Source: JAVBMU01 sp031551755 (lineage in GTDB: Bacteria > Actinomycetota > Actinomycetes > Actinomycetales > Cellulomonadaceae). Taken from it: a stretch of 64,000 nt of DNA. Location of the stretch: positions 124,001-188,000 of the forward strand of contig JAVBNE010000013.1 of assembly GCA_031551755.1 (NCBI GenBank). The letters are read 5' to 3'. This document shows positions 15,942 through 25,025 of the stretch, in pieces (within the stretch, counting starts at the first letter, position 1; every line of letters starts with the position of its first letter). The position numbers were made by a program, and so were the translations under genes. The notes beneath the pieces were generated by a model that searched no databases, was not told the DNA's origin, and saw only the letters and a list, made by a program, of their open reading frames with translations.

Positions 15942-17287
15942 CCGCATCGAAATCCCGCCGGACAGGGCGTGCCCGGGCGGCTGCGTTATTCTCCGTGGCC
16001 GCAATCGCTATCGCGGTTCTCGTGCCCGGCACCCAAGGATCCTTCACCGGCCAGGTCCGATCGACCCAGAATAACGCGGCGACCCAGAACTTCTTCGCCT
16101 GCCGGGATGCCGCTCGCGTGGTCCCATCCGAGAAGGCAGCTCTCTCCTACCGCCTGGACGAGCCCACCGGCTCCACGAACGCCGTCGACTATTCCGGCAA
16201 CAACGTTTCGGGCGCCTACAACGGGAAGATGACGTCCACGAAGCAGGAGCCTCAGGCGTGCCCGGCCGACGGCGGTGGTGCCTACACCCTTGATGGGACC
16301 ACGAGCTACCTCTCCAGCACCAAGCAGGTGCCCGGACCGCAAGTGTTCACGATCGAGATCTGGTTCAAGACGACTGTCAACGGCGGCCGTCTCATCGGAT
16401 TCGGCAACTCAGCCACAGGCCTCTCGTCCTACGTCGACCGCCATCTCTACCTCACTCCCAACGGAGAAGTAGCGTTCGGCGTATTCGACGGCGCGAACAG
16501 GATCGTCGCGACCAGCCCGACTCGCTACGCCGATGGCGTCTGGCACCATGCGGTGGCGACCCTGTCATCGACGGCCGGCATGACGCTATACGTCGATGGC
16601 CAGACGGTCGCTAGCAAATGGTTGACCAAGAAGGCCACGGACTACAACGGATACTGGCGGATCGGCTATGACAGCCTGCTTTCCTGGCCCTCGGCGGCCA
16701 GTGAGCGTTTCGCCGGCCAACTGCGCTACGCGAACGTCTACAACCTGGCACTCTCGCCCGGCGACGTACTCGACCGGTATCTCGCCGGAGCACCGACACC
16801 ACCGGCCGCCATCCCTTCGGTCAACCTCGCCCAGGAGGAACCGTCCACCTCGTCATCGAACTACATGGACCGTAACCCAGCCACCAAGGCGAATGACGGG
16901 AACACGGACGGCAACTACAACAACAGCTCGGTCACACACACCAACTTCGAGGCGAATGCGTGGTGGCAAGTCGACCTCACCCAAGTCCGGTCGATCGGCG
17001 CGATCAACGTCTACAACCGCACCGACTGTTGCTCCGACCGGCTCTCGAACTACTGGATCATCACCGCCAACACCCCGTTCGACACATCAAAGCCACCCAG
17101 TGCTCACGTATCCGAAGCGGGCACCACCTGGTATACCCACCAAACGGTCTCAGCCGGGTCTCCGACGAGGATCACCCTGCCACCGGGAGTGACCGGACGC
17201 TATGTCCTGCTTCAGCAAGACCCGGCCGTGGGTGCCACACCGATCAACCTTGCCGAACTCCAGGTCATGTCGCCGCGGCGGCCATAG
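15938..17287 (+). CDS. Secreted LamG plus discoidin (F5/8 C) domain protein
   Basis: A 449-residue exported protein. The signal peptide ends near VPGTQGSFTGQ, again the SipW-type pattern. Residues about 65-290 are a LamG/concanavalin-like domain (ALSYRLDEPTG start, FTIEIWFKTT, YADGVWHHAVATLSS, MTLYVDGQ). Residues about 300-445 are a discoidin/F5-8 type C domain (NLAQ start, WWQVDLTQVRSIGAINVYNR, ending LAELQVM). Both fold types bind carbohydrate or surface ligands. The ATG lies inside the stop of the signal peptidase gene. No sortase motif is seen at the C terminus. Confidence 0.82.
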   Translation: MTASKSRRTGRARAAALFSVAAIAIAVLVPGTQGSFTGQVRSTQNNAATQNFFACRDAARVVPSEKAALSYRLDEPTGSTNAVDYSGNNVSGAYNGKMTSTKQEPQACPADGGGAYTLDGTTSYLSSTKQVPGPQVFTIEIWFKTTVNGGRLIGFGNSATGLSSYVDRHLYLTPNGEVAFGVFDGANRIVATSPTRYADGVWHHAVATLSSTAGMTLYVDGQTVASKWLTKKATDYNGYWRIGYDSLLSWPSAASERFAGQLRYANVYNLALSPGDVLDRYLAGAPTPPAAIPSVNLAQEEPSTSSSNYMDRNPATKANDGNTDGNYNNSSVTHTNFEANAWWQVDLTQVRSIGAINVYNRTDCCSDRLSNYWIITANTPFDTSKPPSAHVSEAGTTWYTHQTVSAGSPTRITLPPGVTGRYVLLQQDPAVGATPINLAELQVMSPRRP

Positions 17288-17308
17288 GCAGTGACCCAGC
17301 AGGACCGA

Positions 17309-17596
17309 TCAACCGATCGACAGTACCTTGAGGTCCAGGTCCGCCGTCAGTAGCTCCGGCGCCTGCTCGAGGAAACCCACCAGATGCGGTGTCGCCAGGT
17401 GACGGTCGAGGTGCTCCTTGCTGGCCCACTGCTCATAGACGAGCCAGGTATTCGGCTCGTCGAGGGAACGGTGCACCACATACATCTCACAACCGTCATC
17501 GGCGCGGGACGGCTCCACCAGCGCACGTAGCGCCATACCGAACTCCTCGGAGCGGTCCGGTTTTGCGATGGCCGTAGCGACGACAGCGATGGACAT
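17309..17596 (-). CDS. Antibiotic biosynthesis monooxygenase-domain (YgiN-like) protein
   Basis: A 95-residue single ABM domain, a dimeric ferredoxin-like fold found in quinone-modifying and haem-degrading small enzymes. Typical stretches are the start SIAVVATAIAKP, then CEMYVVHRSLDEPNTWLVYEQW and HLATPHLVGF. The start is fixed by a strong AAGGAGGT ribosome site 5 bases upstream. It lies 55 bases downstream of the Mrp operon on the same strand, but its own ribosome site argues for independent expression. The substrate is unknown. Confidence 0.8.
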   Translation of the reverse strand: MSIAVVATAIAKPDRSEEFGMALRALVEPSRADDGCEMYVVHRSLDEPNTWLVYEQWASKEHLDRHLATPHLVGFLEQAPELLTADLDLKVLSIG

Positions 17597-17651
17597 GCGT
17601 GACCTCCTTGTGACCCGATACGCCGGGTTCTGGCTTCTTGCAGGCACCGTA

Positions 17652-18137
17652 TCAGCTGGCCGGCGGCCTTTCGGACCCGCCTGCCGCGCTCGCCGGACCC
17701 GGCGGTGTCCCGCTCGGCTGCTCACCCGCCGCGTCGACCGCATCCATCGCCGCCGGGCGCGGTTCACCAAGTGACCGCCCCGACGCGGCCTCAGCGGCCT
17801 CTTGGTCGCGGGTCAGCTCGTCGATGACCAACAAGTCGGTGCGCACCTTCCCCGTGCGGTAACCGGCGCGGCCGACGAGGTGAGCGGCCACCGGCGAGGT
17901 CAGGAGCTGGAAGACCACCACGAGCACGACCATCGCGACGGCCGGCCAGCTGCGCACTCGCAGACTCAGTCCCGTCAACATCAGGATCAAGCCGAGCACC
18001 TGCGGTTTGGTTGCGGCGTGCATGCGGGCAAGCAGATCGGGGAACCGGGCGACCCCGACCCCGGCCGCGAAAGCCAGGAACGCCCCGCACAGCAGGAAGA
18101 CGGCGGCAAGCGCATCAGCCACATTGGTCCAGGTCAT
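17652..18137 (-). CDS. mnhG: Mrp/Mnh antiporter subunit G
   Basis: A 161-residue membrane subunit of the multisubunit Na+(or K+)/H+ antiporter. Residues 1-100 hold the three MrpG helices with the signature FPDLLARMHAATKPQVLG. The last 50 residues are a Pro/Ala/Glu-rich cytoplasmic tail longer than usual. It is the last gene of the operon and overlaps mnhF by four bases. Confidence 0.9.
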   Translation of the reverse strand: MTWTNVADALAAVFLLCGAFLAFAAGVGVARFPDLLARMHAATKPQVLGLILMLTGLSLRVRSWPAVAMVVLVVVFQLLTSPVAAHLVGRAGYRTGKVRTDLLVIDELTRDQEAAEAASGRSLGEPRPAAMDAVDAAGEQPSGTPPGPASAAGGSERPPAS

Positions 18138-18526
18138 GGCCGCACCTCCGGCTCGCTCGCGGCCCCCGGACCGCCAGGGGCCGCCTCGCCCGAGGCCGCG
18201 GACTCGCGGCCCGCCACGTCGAGGGTCCGGCCGGCATCCCCTGTGCCCGCACCACCGCCGAGGTCCACATCGGGTTCGACCGCCGCGAACCGCGCGATGG
18301 CCACTGAGCTGACGAACCCCACCAGGGAGAGCACCACCAGGATCGGGATCGTCACTGTCCGCCGCGACCAGGCGGCCTCCAACGCGATGGCCCCCACGAG
18401 CGTCGTCGTGAACACGTCCAGCGCCACGGTGCGGTCGAGCATCGACGGCCCTCGCTCCGCGCGGACCACGGCCAGCGTCGCACCCGTGGCCAACAGCACT
18501 GTGCAGATCACCACCACGACGATCAT
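18134..18526 (-). CDS. mnhF: Mrp/Mnh antiporter subunit F
   Basis: A 130-residue subunit with three helices in the first 85 residues and the family stretch RGPSMLDRTVALDVFTTTLV. The last 45 residues are a disordered Gly/Ala/Glu tail not needed in shorter homologues. Its start overlaps the end of mnhE and its stop overlaps mnhG. Confidence 0.9.
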   Translation of the reverse strand: MIVVVVICTVLLATGATLAVVRAERGPSMLDRTVALDVFTTTLVGAIALEAAWSRRTVTIPILVVLSLVGFVSSVAIARFAAVEPDVDLGGGAGTGDAGRTLDVAGRESAASGEAAPGGPGAASEPEVRP

Positions 18527-19149
18527 GATTCGCCGCCCCCCTTCGAGCCCACACGACCTGCCCGGGCCGGCAGCAACCTCGGCACGTCGAGCCCCGCCGC
18601 GTGCAGGTCGTCATCGGAGGCGAAGGCCCGCAGCACCCGCGCCTCCAGCGCCCACGTGTCCCGACGCACCCCGTCGGGTCCCCCGGCCTGATCCAGGTCG
18701 AGGACATGCAGGTAGAGCATGCCGGTCAAGCGCTGGGCCTCCACCACGATCGAACCCGGCACCAGCGAACTGAGTTCCGCGGTGATCGTCAGGTACACAT
18801 CCGACGGGTTCCGCAAGCGCACACCGACCACGCCACCGTGCGGCACCTTCCCCGGACGCAGGGCCAGGACGCTGACCTGCGCGGAGGCCACCACGAGGTC
18901 ACCAATGAACCGGACCGCCAGCACGACGAACGGCCCCAGTCGCCAGCGCCCGTGGGAGGCGATAGCCGGCAGCGGCATCAGCACACTGACCAGGGTCGCG
19001 ATCAACACCCCGGCCACCACATTGCCGACGGTCAGCTCCCCCCAGAGCAGCACCCAGACCACCGCCAACCAGGCGATGGCCCGCCACTGCGACGCGACCT
19101 TCCCGGGGAGTGCCACAAGGCGAGTGCGACGACGGCTGTGCAGGCTCAT
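18523..19149 (-). CDS. mnhE: Mrp/Mnh antiporter subunit E
   Basis: A 208-residue subunit. Two or three N-terminal helices (WLAVVWVLLWGELTVGNVVAG) precede the conserved cytoplasmic half with LRNPSDVYLTITAELSSLVPGSIVVE and LYLHVLDLD. It needs the other subunits to form the antiporter. Four-base overlaps with mnhD and mnhF show tight coupling. Confidence 0.9.
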   Translation of the reverse strand: MSLHSRRRTRLVALPGKVASQWRAIAWLAVVWVLLWGELTVGNVVAGVLIATLVSVLMPLPAIASHGRWRLGPFVVLAVRFIGDLVVASAQVSVLALRPGKVPHGGVVGVRLRNPSDVYLTITAELSSLVPGSIVVEAQRLTGMLYLHVLDLDQAGGPDGVRRDTWALEARVLRAFASDDDLHAAGLDVPRLLPARAGRVGSKGGGES

Positions 19150-20702
19150 CCGTCCGCCCCTTCGTCCGCCACATCGTTGGACACACCCTCACCCCGCCCG
19201 GCCCCGTCCGGGAAGACGGCATTGATGTAGGTTTCGCCGTCGAGCGCCGTCATCGCCGCCCGTTCCGCGTAGGCGTAGAGCGGACCGGCAACGAAGGTGA
19301 TCCCCACCCCGAGACCCACGAGCGCCGTCGCGACCCCCAGCATGCCCCGGGGCAACGGCGCCTCGGCCTCGATCTCGGCGGGCGGCGACTGCCAGAACGC
19401 CTTGTTCCACGCCTTGACAATCGCGTACAGGGTCAGCAGGGAGGTCGCGACGGACCCGACCACGAGCACCCACGCCAACCCACCCTGATGGACACCCTCG
19501 GAAAGCAACCCGATCTTGCCCAGGAATCCAGACAGTGGCGGGATGCCCGCCAGGCTCATCGCGGGCACGAAGAACAAGATCGCCAGCCCTGGCGCGAGCT
19601 TCGCCAACCCACCGAGCCGGTCCAGGGACGTCGAACCGCCACGGCGCTCGACTAGACCGACCACCAGGAAGAGCGTCGTCTGCACCGTGATGTGGTGGAC
19701 CACGTAGAAGATGGCCGCCGCCATACCCGCCTCGGAGGCCAGGGCGATCCCGAAGATCATGTAGCCGATATGGCTGACCAGGGTGAAGGACAGCAACCGT
19801 TTGATGTCGTTCTGTGCCACCGCGCCCAAGATGCCCACCACCATCGTGGCCAGCGCCAGCCACATCAAGATGGTGTCCGCCTCATTGCCCGGGAAGAGCA
19901 ACGTCTGGGTCCGGATGATCGCGTAGACGCCAACCTTCGTGAGCAACCCGGCGAAGACCGCGGTGACCGGCGCAGGTGCGGTCGGGTACGAGTCCGGCAG
20001 CCAGGCGGACAACGGGAAGATGGCGGCCTTGATCCCGAAGGCCAACAGCAGCAGCAGTTGGATCGCGAACCGCACCCCGGGGTCGATCTCCGGCAGCCGC
20101 ACGGCGAGCTGCGCGAGGTTCACCGTCCCGGTAGCGGCGTAGGTCAGCGCGATGGCCACGAGGAACACCACGGACGACAGCAACGCGACGACGACGTAGA
20201 TCGACCCGGCCCGGATGCGTTCGCCGGTCCCGCCGAGGGTCAACAGCACATAGCTCGCCGCGAGCAGGATCTCGAAGCCGACGTAGAGGTTGAACAGGTC
20301 GCCCGAGAGGAAGGCGTTCGACACCCCGGCAGCTAGCACGAGGTAGGTCGGGTGGAAGATGGCGACGGGCAGTTCCTCGTCGTCCAAGTCCTCGGCCGCG
20401 CCCTGGGCCAGCGAGTACAGCAGGACGCACAACATGATCGTCGAGGACACCGTGACCATCAGTGAGGACAACCTGTCCGCCACCAGGTCGATGCCGACCG
20501 GGGCAGCCCACCCACCAAGGTCGACCACCACCGGCCCGCCGTCGGCGCCGATCAGCAGTCCCACCCCGGCGGCCACCATCAACACCAGGGCGGCCACCGA
20601 GATCACCTGCTGCGCACGGGCATGGCGCCACAGGGCCAGGGCGAGCCCGGCCGCGAAGAGCGGCAACAACACCGGCAGCGGGACGAGGGTCTCGTAGGTC
20701 AT
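19146..20702 (-). CDS. mnhD: Mrp/Mnh antiporter subunit D
   Basis: A 518-residue proton-translocating subunit related to NADH dehydrogenase NuoL/M/N, with about 14 helices. Family stretches seen are SGDLFNLYVGFEILLAASYVLL, FGIKAAIFPLSAWLPDSYP with its Lys, and KRLLSFTLVSHIGYM. The start at 20702 overlaps the mrpC-like gene upstream (ATGA). Its first 50 residues are also found, diverged, at the head of the 91-residue chimeric gene at 21199-21474. Confidence 0.92.
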   Translation of the reverse strand: MTYETLVPLPVLLPLFAAGLALALWRHARAQQVISVAALVLMVAAGVGLLIGADGGPVVVDLGGWAAPVGIDLVADRLSSLMVTVSSTIMLCVLLYSLAQGAAEDLDDEELPVAIFHPTYLVLAAGVSNAFLSGDLFNLYVGFEILLAASYVLLTLGGTGERIRAGSIYVVVALLSSVVFLVAIALTYAATGTVNLAQLAVRLPEIDPGVRFAIQLLLLLAFGIKAAIFPLSAWLPDSYPTAPAPVTAVFAGLLTKVGVYAIIRTQTLLFPGNEADTILMWLALATMVVGILGAVAQNDIKRLLSFTLVSHIGYMIFGIALASEAGMAAAIFYVVHHITVQTTLFLVVGLVERRGGSTSLDRLGGLAKLAPGLAILFFVPAMSLAGIPPLSGFLGKIGLLSEGVHQGGLAWVLVVGSVATSLLTLYAIVKAWNKAFWQSPPAEIEAEAPLPRGMLGVATALVGLGVGITFVAGPLYAYAERAAMTALDGETYINAVFPDGAGRGEGVSNDVADEGADG

Positions 20703-21202
20703 GGCCGGACCTCGTCGGTGGCCGCGACGTCGTCGGCCTGGGCGGTCTCGTCCCGGGTCTCGGCGGCTTCGTCGTCCAGGGTCTCGTTGCTCTCCACGGT
20801 GTCGAGGTCCTCGAAGGCCGGGGCGTTGCGGGCGGCATGCCGCGCCACGCGGCGGTCCTCCAAGTCGTCCTGCACCTCGTCGTGGCCGTGCAACTGCCAG
20901 GACCGGTAGGCCATGGCCAGGATGAACGCCGTCAGGCCCAGAGTGATCACGATGGCGGTGAGCACCATCGCCTGCACCAGCGGGTCGCTCATCTCGCCCT
21001 CGGGGGTGGCTCCGATGATCGGGGCGCCACCTGCCCGGCCCCCGGCCACCAGGAAGACCAGGTTCGCGCCGTTCCCGATGAGGATGAACCCGAGCAGGAC
21101 CCGCGTCAGGGAGCGCTCCAACAGCAGGTAGACGCCGACGGCGAAGAGCACGCCGATCGCCACGACCAGCACGATGCTCGGGGCGGTGTCGATGGTGCTC
21201 AT
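20699..21202 (-). CDS. mnhC: Mrp/Mnh antiporter subunit C, downstream copy
   Basis: A 167-residue subunit with three helices related to NuoK (LLLERSLTRVLLGFILIGNG, then LVFLVAGGRAGG, and VLTAIVITLGLTAFILAMAYR). An acidic cytoplasmic tail of about 50 residues follows. It is one of two mrpC copies in the operon; the other is at 21471-21959 and shares nearly all of the first 120 residues. Tails are more different. Its head overlaps the chimeric gene (ATGA). Confidence 0.9.
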   Translation of the reverse strand: MSTIDTAPSIVLVVAIGVLFAVGVYLLLERSLTRVLLGFILIGNGANLVFLVAGGRAGGAPIIGATPEGEMSDPLVQAMVLTAIVITLGLTAFILAMAYRSWQLHGHDEVQDDLEDRRVARHAARNAPAFEDLDTVESNETLDDEAAETRDETAQADDVAATDEVRP

Positions 21203-21474
21203 CGGCGGCCGCCTCCGATCGAGTCGGGCTCCAGTGCCTCCAGCGGCCCGGGGTCGGTACGGCCGCCCTGTTCACCGTGCCGGTCGATCTCGGCGCCCAG
21301 GCTCCGCAGGATGTCGAGCACCAGCAGCGCCGTCCCCGCGCACACCATGAGCGACAGGGCGACGACGGAGATGATCCGCTGGGCGCGTGGCAGCCGGAAC
21401 AACGCGAGGGTCAGCCCGGCCGCGACGAGCGGGAGGACGACCGGGAGCGGGACGAGCCAGGTGTACTCGGTCAT
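21199..21474 (-). CDS. Chimeric MrpD-head/MrpB-tail small membrane protein
   Basis: A 91-residue product of a tandem duplication. Residues 1-52 (MTEYTWLVPLPVVLPLVAAG and RAQRIISVVALSLMVCAGTA) match the first 52 residues of MnhD. Residues 53-64 (LDILRSLGAEID) match the end of the MrpB domain of the fused A-B subunit, after which the tails diverge. It has two hydrophobic helices. Both ends keep four-base ATGA overlaps with the two mrpC copies, and the frame is open despite clear divergence from its parents, which suggests it is kept by selection, at least as a translational bridge. No function can be assigned. Confidence 0.85.
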   Translation of the reverse strand: MTEYTWLVPLPVVLPLVAAGLTLALFRLPRAQRIISVVALSLMVCAGTALLVLDILRSLGAEIDRHGEQGGRTDPGPLEALEPDSIGGGRR

Positions 21475-21959
21475 GCCTGGTCCCCCGTCTCGTCCCGGGC
21501 CTCGGCGGCCTGTTCGTCGATCGTCTCGGTGTCCTCCTCGGTATCGGTGTCCGTGTACGAGGGGGCGTTCTTCGCGGCGAGCCGCACGATCCGTCGGTCC
21601 TCCAGGTCGTCCTGGACCTCGTCGTGCCCGTGCAACTGCCACGAGCGGTAGGCCATGGCGAGCACGAAGGCGGTGAGCGCGAGGGTGATGACGATCGCGG
21701 TGAGCACCATGGCCTGCGGGAGCGGGTCGCTCATCCGGTCGACCTCGGTCTCACCGAGGATCGGTGGGCCCCCGGCCCGCCCCCCGGCGACCAGGAAGAG
21801 CAGGTTCGCGCCGTTCCCCAGCAGGATGAAGCCGATGAGCACCCGGGTCAGGCTGCGTTCGAGCAACAGGTACGTCCCGGCGATGACGAGGGCGCCGATC
21901 GCCACGATGAGCAGCACATTGGGGCTCATGTCGATGCCCCCGGGGGCGGCCGCCGTCAT
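21471..21959 (-). CDS. mnhC: Mrp/Mnh antiporter subunit C, upstream copy
   Basis: A 162-residue MrpC subunit, the copy next to the fused A-B gene. It has the same three helices as the downstream copy (YLLLERSLTRVLIGFILLGN, LFLVAGGRAGGPPI, AFVLAMAYRSWQ) and an acidic tail. Start at 21959 keeps the ATGA overlap with mnhAB; an alternative start at 21929 would give 152 residues. Which copy works in the antiporter is unknown. Confidence 0.88.
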   Translation of the reverse strand: MTAAAPGGIDMSPNVLLIVAIGALVIAGTYLLLERSLTRVLIGFILLGNGANLLFLVAGGRAGGPPILGETEVDRMSDPLPQAMVLTAIVITLALTAFVLAMAYRSWQLHGHDEVQDDLEDRRIVRLAAKNAPSYTDTDTEEDTETIDEQAAEARDETGDQA

Positions 21960-24901
21960 GACCCGACCTTCTCGTGCTGCGCGGACGGTTGTGCCACGTC
22001 GATCTGACGGTCGATCTCGGCACCGAGGGAACGCAGGATGTCGAGGATCAGTCCGATGACGACCAGGAACACCCCGATGTCGAAGAACAGCGAGGTCATC
22101 AGATGGACCCCGCCGATGAGCGGCAAGGTGAAGTCGATCGGGGCGCTGCGCAGGACGTCGCCGGTGGTCAGGAGCGCGACGAACCCAACGCCGGCCGAAA
22201 GGAACAACCCCGTCCCGAGCAGGAGGCCCGGGTGCACCGGGGCGGCCTCCCCCAGCTCGTACCGCCCACCGGCCAGGTACCGCACGATGAGCGCGATGCC
22301 GACGACCAGGCCCGCGGCGAACCCTCCCCCGGGGGCGTTGTGACCGGAGAACAGCAGGAAGAGCGCGAAGACGATCATCGCGTGGAAGAGCACCCGGGTG
22401 ACGACTTCGAAGATCACCGAGCGCCGTTGGGAGGCCAGCGTCCTCCCGGCCCGCAGCCAGACCGCGCGTGGGGGTCCCGTGGTCTTGGTCCGGGCGTCGT
22501 CCGCCCGTAGCACCTTGCCGGAGCGGGTTCGCAGGAAGACCAGCGACGCCACCCCGGTCGCGGCGACCAGGAGCACCGAGATCTCCCCGACGGTGTCCCA
22601 TGCGCGGATGTCCACCAGGGTGACGTTGACGATGTTCTTGCCACCGCCGAAAGCGAATGCCTCGGCGGGAAAGTCCGTCGAAATGGGAATGGCCACCCGC
22701 GCGGTGGGCGCGACGATGGCGAACCCCATCATCACCACCCCCACAGCCACTCCGAGGCCCAACCGCAGCCACCGGGACGCCGCCAACGGACGGTCCGAGA
22801 AGTACGGGGGCAACCGGCGCAGCACGAGCACCATGACCACCAGCGTGATCGTCTCGACAAGCACCTGGGTCAGCGCCAGATCCGGGGCGCCGTGCAGCAG
22901 GAAGAGGGCCGCGTTCCCGTAACCGACGATGCCCACGAGCACCACGGCCTTGAGCCGCCGCCTGGCCCTGGCCGCCAGCACCGACGCCACCGCGATGAGC
23001 GCGACGGCCAGGAGCTGGGCCGGCCGGTCCCAGGCGGCGAGTTGGGTCGGCCACGAGGTCTGCACGATCAGCACCAACCCGGGACCCAGCACGAGTACCA
23101 CCAGGATCACGCCTAAGTAGAACGGCAGCGAACCGCGCTGGGTCAGTGCCGTCACATCGGTGGCGATATCGTCGAGCCGGCGCATCAACCGCCGGTAGAC
23201 CCGATCTGCATCGGCACCCGCACGGACCATGTCCTGCGCCCGCTCGACGGCGGCCCGCTGCCAGAACAGCAGTAGGCCCAGCACGAAGACCACCGCGGTC
23301 AACGCGAGCGCCGGGGTGACGCCGGCCCACAGCGCGAGGTGACCTTCCGCGCCCGCCGGATAGGTATCCGCATAGGGGGCCAACAGATTGTTGCCGACCT
23401 GCGGAACCATCGCCGCCGCCAACCCCAGCGCAGCGAGCATCAACGCCGGCCCGGTCAGCAGAATCGGCTGCGGCCTGACCTTGACGGGGTCGATCGGCGC
23501 CTCGGTGGTCGACACCACATGAGGGCTGTTCACGGCGGCGCCCGCCTTCTCGGCCGTCCGCAAATGCTTCTTGGTGGCGAATGCCCCCCACCAGAACCGC
23601 AACCCGTAGCCGACGGTCAATGCCGAACCGACCACCACCGCCACCAACACGACTGCGTCCACCCAAGCCGGTCCGAGGCTGCCGACCTGACCTTGAGCAC
23701 TGGCGATTCCGTCGTCCCACAGCGCCGCAAGTAGACCTTCCTTGGCCACGTAGCCGGCGAAGGGCGGCAACCCGATCATCGAGGCGGTGGCCAGCGCACC
23801 CGCGACCGCCGTCATCGGCAGTCGGCGCCCGACACCGGAAAGGCGGCGCAGGTCGCGTGTGCCGGTGGCCGCATCTACGACCCCGACGACCAGGAAAAGC
23901 GAGGCCTTGAACATGGCATGGGCACCGAGCAGCGCGAGCCCGGCCAGGGCGGCGTCCCGAGTGCCCAGCCCGACAAGCAGCGTCAGGAGCCCCAGCTGGC
24001 TCACCGTGCCGAAGGCCAGCACCAGTTTGAGGTCGTACTGCCGCAACGCCCGGTAACCGCCGACCAGTAGCGTGCCGACGCCCAGCACGATGACTCCCGC
24101 TCGCCACGCGGTCAGGGTGGAGAAACCGGGGGCGAATCGCGCGATCAGGTAGACCCCCGCCTTGACCATCGCGGCGGCGTGCAGGTAGGCACTGACCGGC
24201 GTCGGGGCGGCCATGGCGGCGGGCAGCCAGAAATGGACCGGGATCAGGGCCGACTTGGTGGCCGCCCCGGCGATGAGACAGCAGACCGCGATCGTCGCAG
24301 CCGTCCCGGTGGGTGGGGCCGTGATCACCCCCGAGATGCTGTAGGTGCCGGCCGCCTCCCCCAGGGTCACCAGGCCGACCAGCATGGCCAAGCCGCCCGC
24401 AGTGGTGATGACGATGGCCTGCATGGCGGCCCGACGGCCGGTCTTCCGGTCTGCGTAATGCCCGATGAGCAGGTAGGAGAAGACCGTGGTCAGCTCCCAG
24501 AAGACGAAGAGCAGCAGCAGGTTGTCGGCCACGACCAAACCCGCCATGGCCCCCGCGAAGGCCGTGAGCACCCCACCGAACCTGCGCAGACCGGTGGCGG
24601 TCGAAGAGAAGTACGCGGAGCAGTAGACCAACACCAAGGCGCCGACACCACCCACGATGAGCAACATGAACCACGACAACGTGTCCATGCGGAAGGCGAG
24701 ATCGAGCCCCAGGCCGGGCACCCATTCGACGAAGGCGGTGGGATGTTCGCCCGACATCACCCGCGGCGTCCAACTCAGGGCGTAGGCGGCAGCGGTCGCC
24801 GGTGCGAGCGCCAGGATCAAGAACGCGCGGCGGCCGAAGGCCGACACCAGTGCAGGCGCGCCAAGTGCCATCGCTGCGTGCACGATGAGCACTGGGAGCA
24901 T
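21956..24901 (-). CDS. mnhA: Mrp/Mnh antiporter subunits A and B fused
   Basis: A 981-residue fusion. The first 500 residues form the NuoL-like proton channel (VFWELTTVFSYLLIGHY, TKSALIPVHFWLPAAMAAPT with its Lys, KLVLAFGTVSQLGLL). About 500-800 is the MrpA C-terminal extension. From about 830 the MrpB domain begins (FHAMIVFALFLLFSGHNAPG, then GVHLMTSLFFDIGVFLVVIG and LDILRSLGAEID). MrpA-B fusions are known in actinobacteria. It is the first gene of the operon; the promoter should lie in 24902-25025. Confidence 0.93.
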   Translation of the reverse strand: MLPVLIVHAAMALGAPALVSAFGRRAFLILALAPATAAAYALSWTPRVMSGEHPTAFVEWVPGLGLDLAFRMDTLSWFMLLIVGGVGALVLVYCSAYFSSTATGLRRFGGVLTAFAGAMAGLVVADNLLLLFVFWELTTVFSYLLIGHYADRKTGRRAAMQAIVITTAGGLAMLVGLVTLGEAAGTYSISGVITAPPTGTAATIAVCCLIAGAATKSALIPVHFWLPAAMAAPTPVSAYLHAAAMVKAGVYLIARFAPGFSTLTAWRAGVIVLGVGTLLVGGYRALRQYDLKLVLAFGTVSQLGLLTLLVGLGTRDAALAGLALLGAHAMFKASLFLVVGVVDAATGTRDLRRLSGVGRRLPMTAVAGALATASMIGLPPFAGYVAKEGLLAALWDDGIASAQGQVGSLGPAWVDAVVLVAVVVGSALTVGYGLRFWWGAFATKKHLRTAEKAGAAVNSPHVVSTTEAPIDPVKVRPQPILLTGPALMLAALGLAAAMVPQVGNNLLAPYADTYPAGAEGHLALWAGVTPALALTAVVFVLGLLLFWQRAAVERAQDMVRAGADADRVYRRLMRRLDDIATDVTALTQRGSLPFYLGVILVVLVLGPGLVLIVQTSWPTQLAAWDRPAQLLAVALIAVASVLAARARRRLKAVVLVGIVGYGNAALFLLHGAPDLALTQVLVETITLVVMVLVLRRLPPYFSDRPLAASRWLRLGLGVAVGVVMMGFAIVAPTARVAIPISTDFPAEAFAFGGGKNIVNVTLVDIRAWDTVGEISVLLVAATGVASLVFLRTRSGKVLRADDARTKTTGPPRAVWLRAGRTLASQRRSVIFEVVTRVLFHAMIVFALFLLFSGHNAPGGGFAAGLVVGIALIVRYLAGGRYELGEAAPVHPGLLLGTGLFLSAGVGFVALLTTGDVLRSAPIDFTLPLIGGVHLMTSLFFDIGVFLVVIGLILDILRSLGAEIDRQIDVAQPSAQHEKVGS

Positions 24902-25025
24902 GGCCGCTCCGTCCTTGTTGAGGGCGGGGTGGACCCCAGTTTACGTTCTGTGCGGTTCGAACGGAGCGGTGACGAGCGGCTTTACGCCGTCGGCGAGCGG
25001 ACTTCGGCCGGGTGGCCGGTTTCTG

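Larger units (their letters stand above)
20560..22045. repeat. Tandem duplication of the mrpB-tail/mrpC/mrpD-head segment
   Basis: Two successive, diverged copies of about 730-760 bp: about 21320-22045 and about 20560-21320. Each runs from the end of an MrpB-like tail (LDILRSLGAEID) through a complete mrpC to the first 50 codons of mrpD. The junction near 21320 fuses mrpD's head to mrpB's tail. Boundaries are approximate because they were judged by matching translations by eye. Confidence 0.8.

Noticed and set aside
21471..24773. A 1,100-codon open frame on the minus strand across mnhAB
   Set aside because: Only the last 162 codons are real (upstream mrpC). The rest is a shifted frame of the mnhAB gene with an Arg/Gly/His-rich meaningless product.
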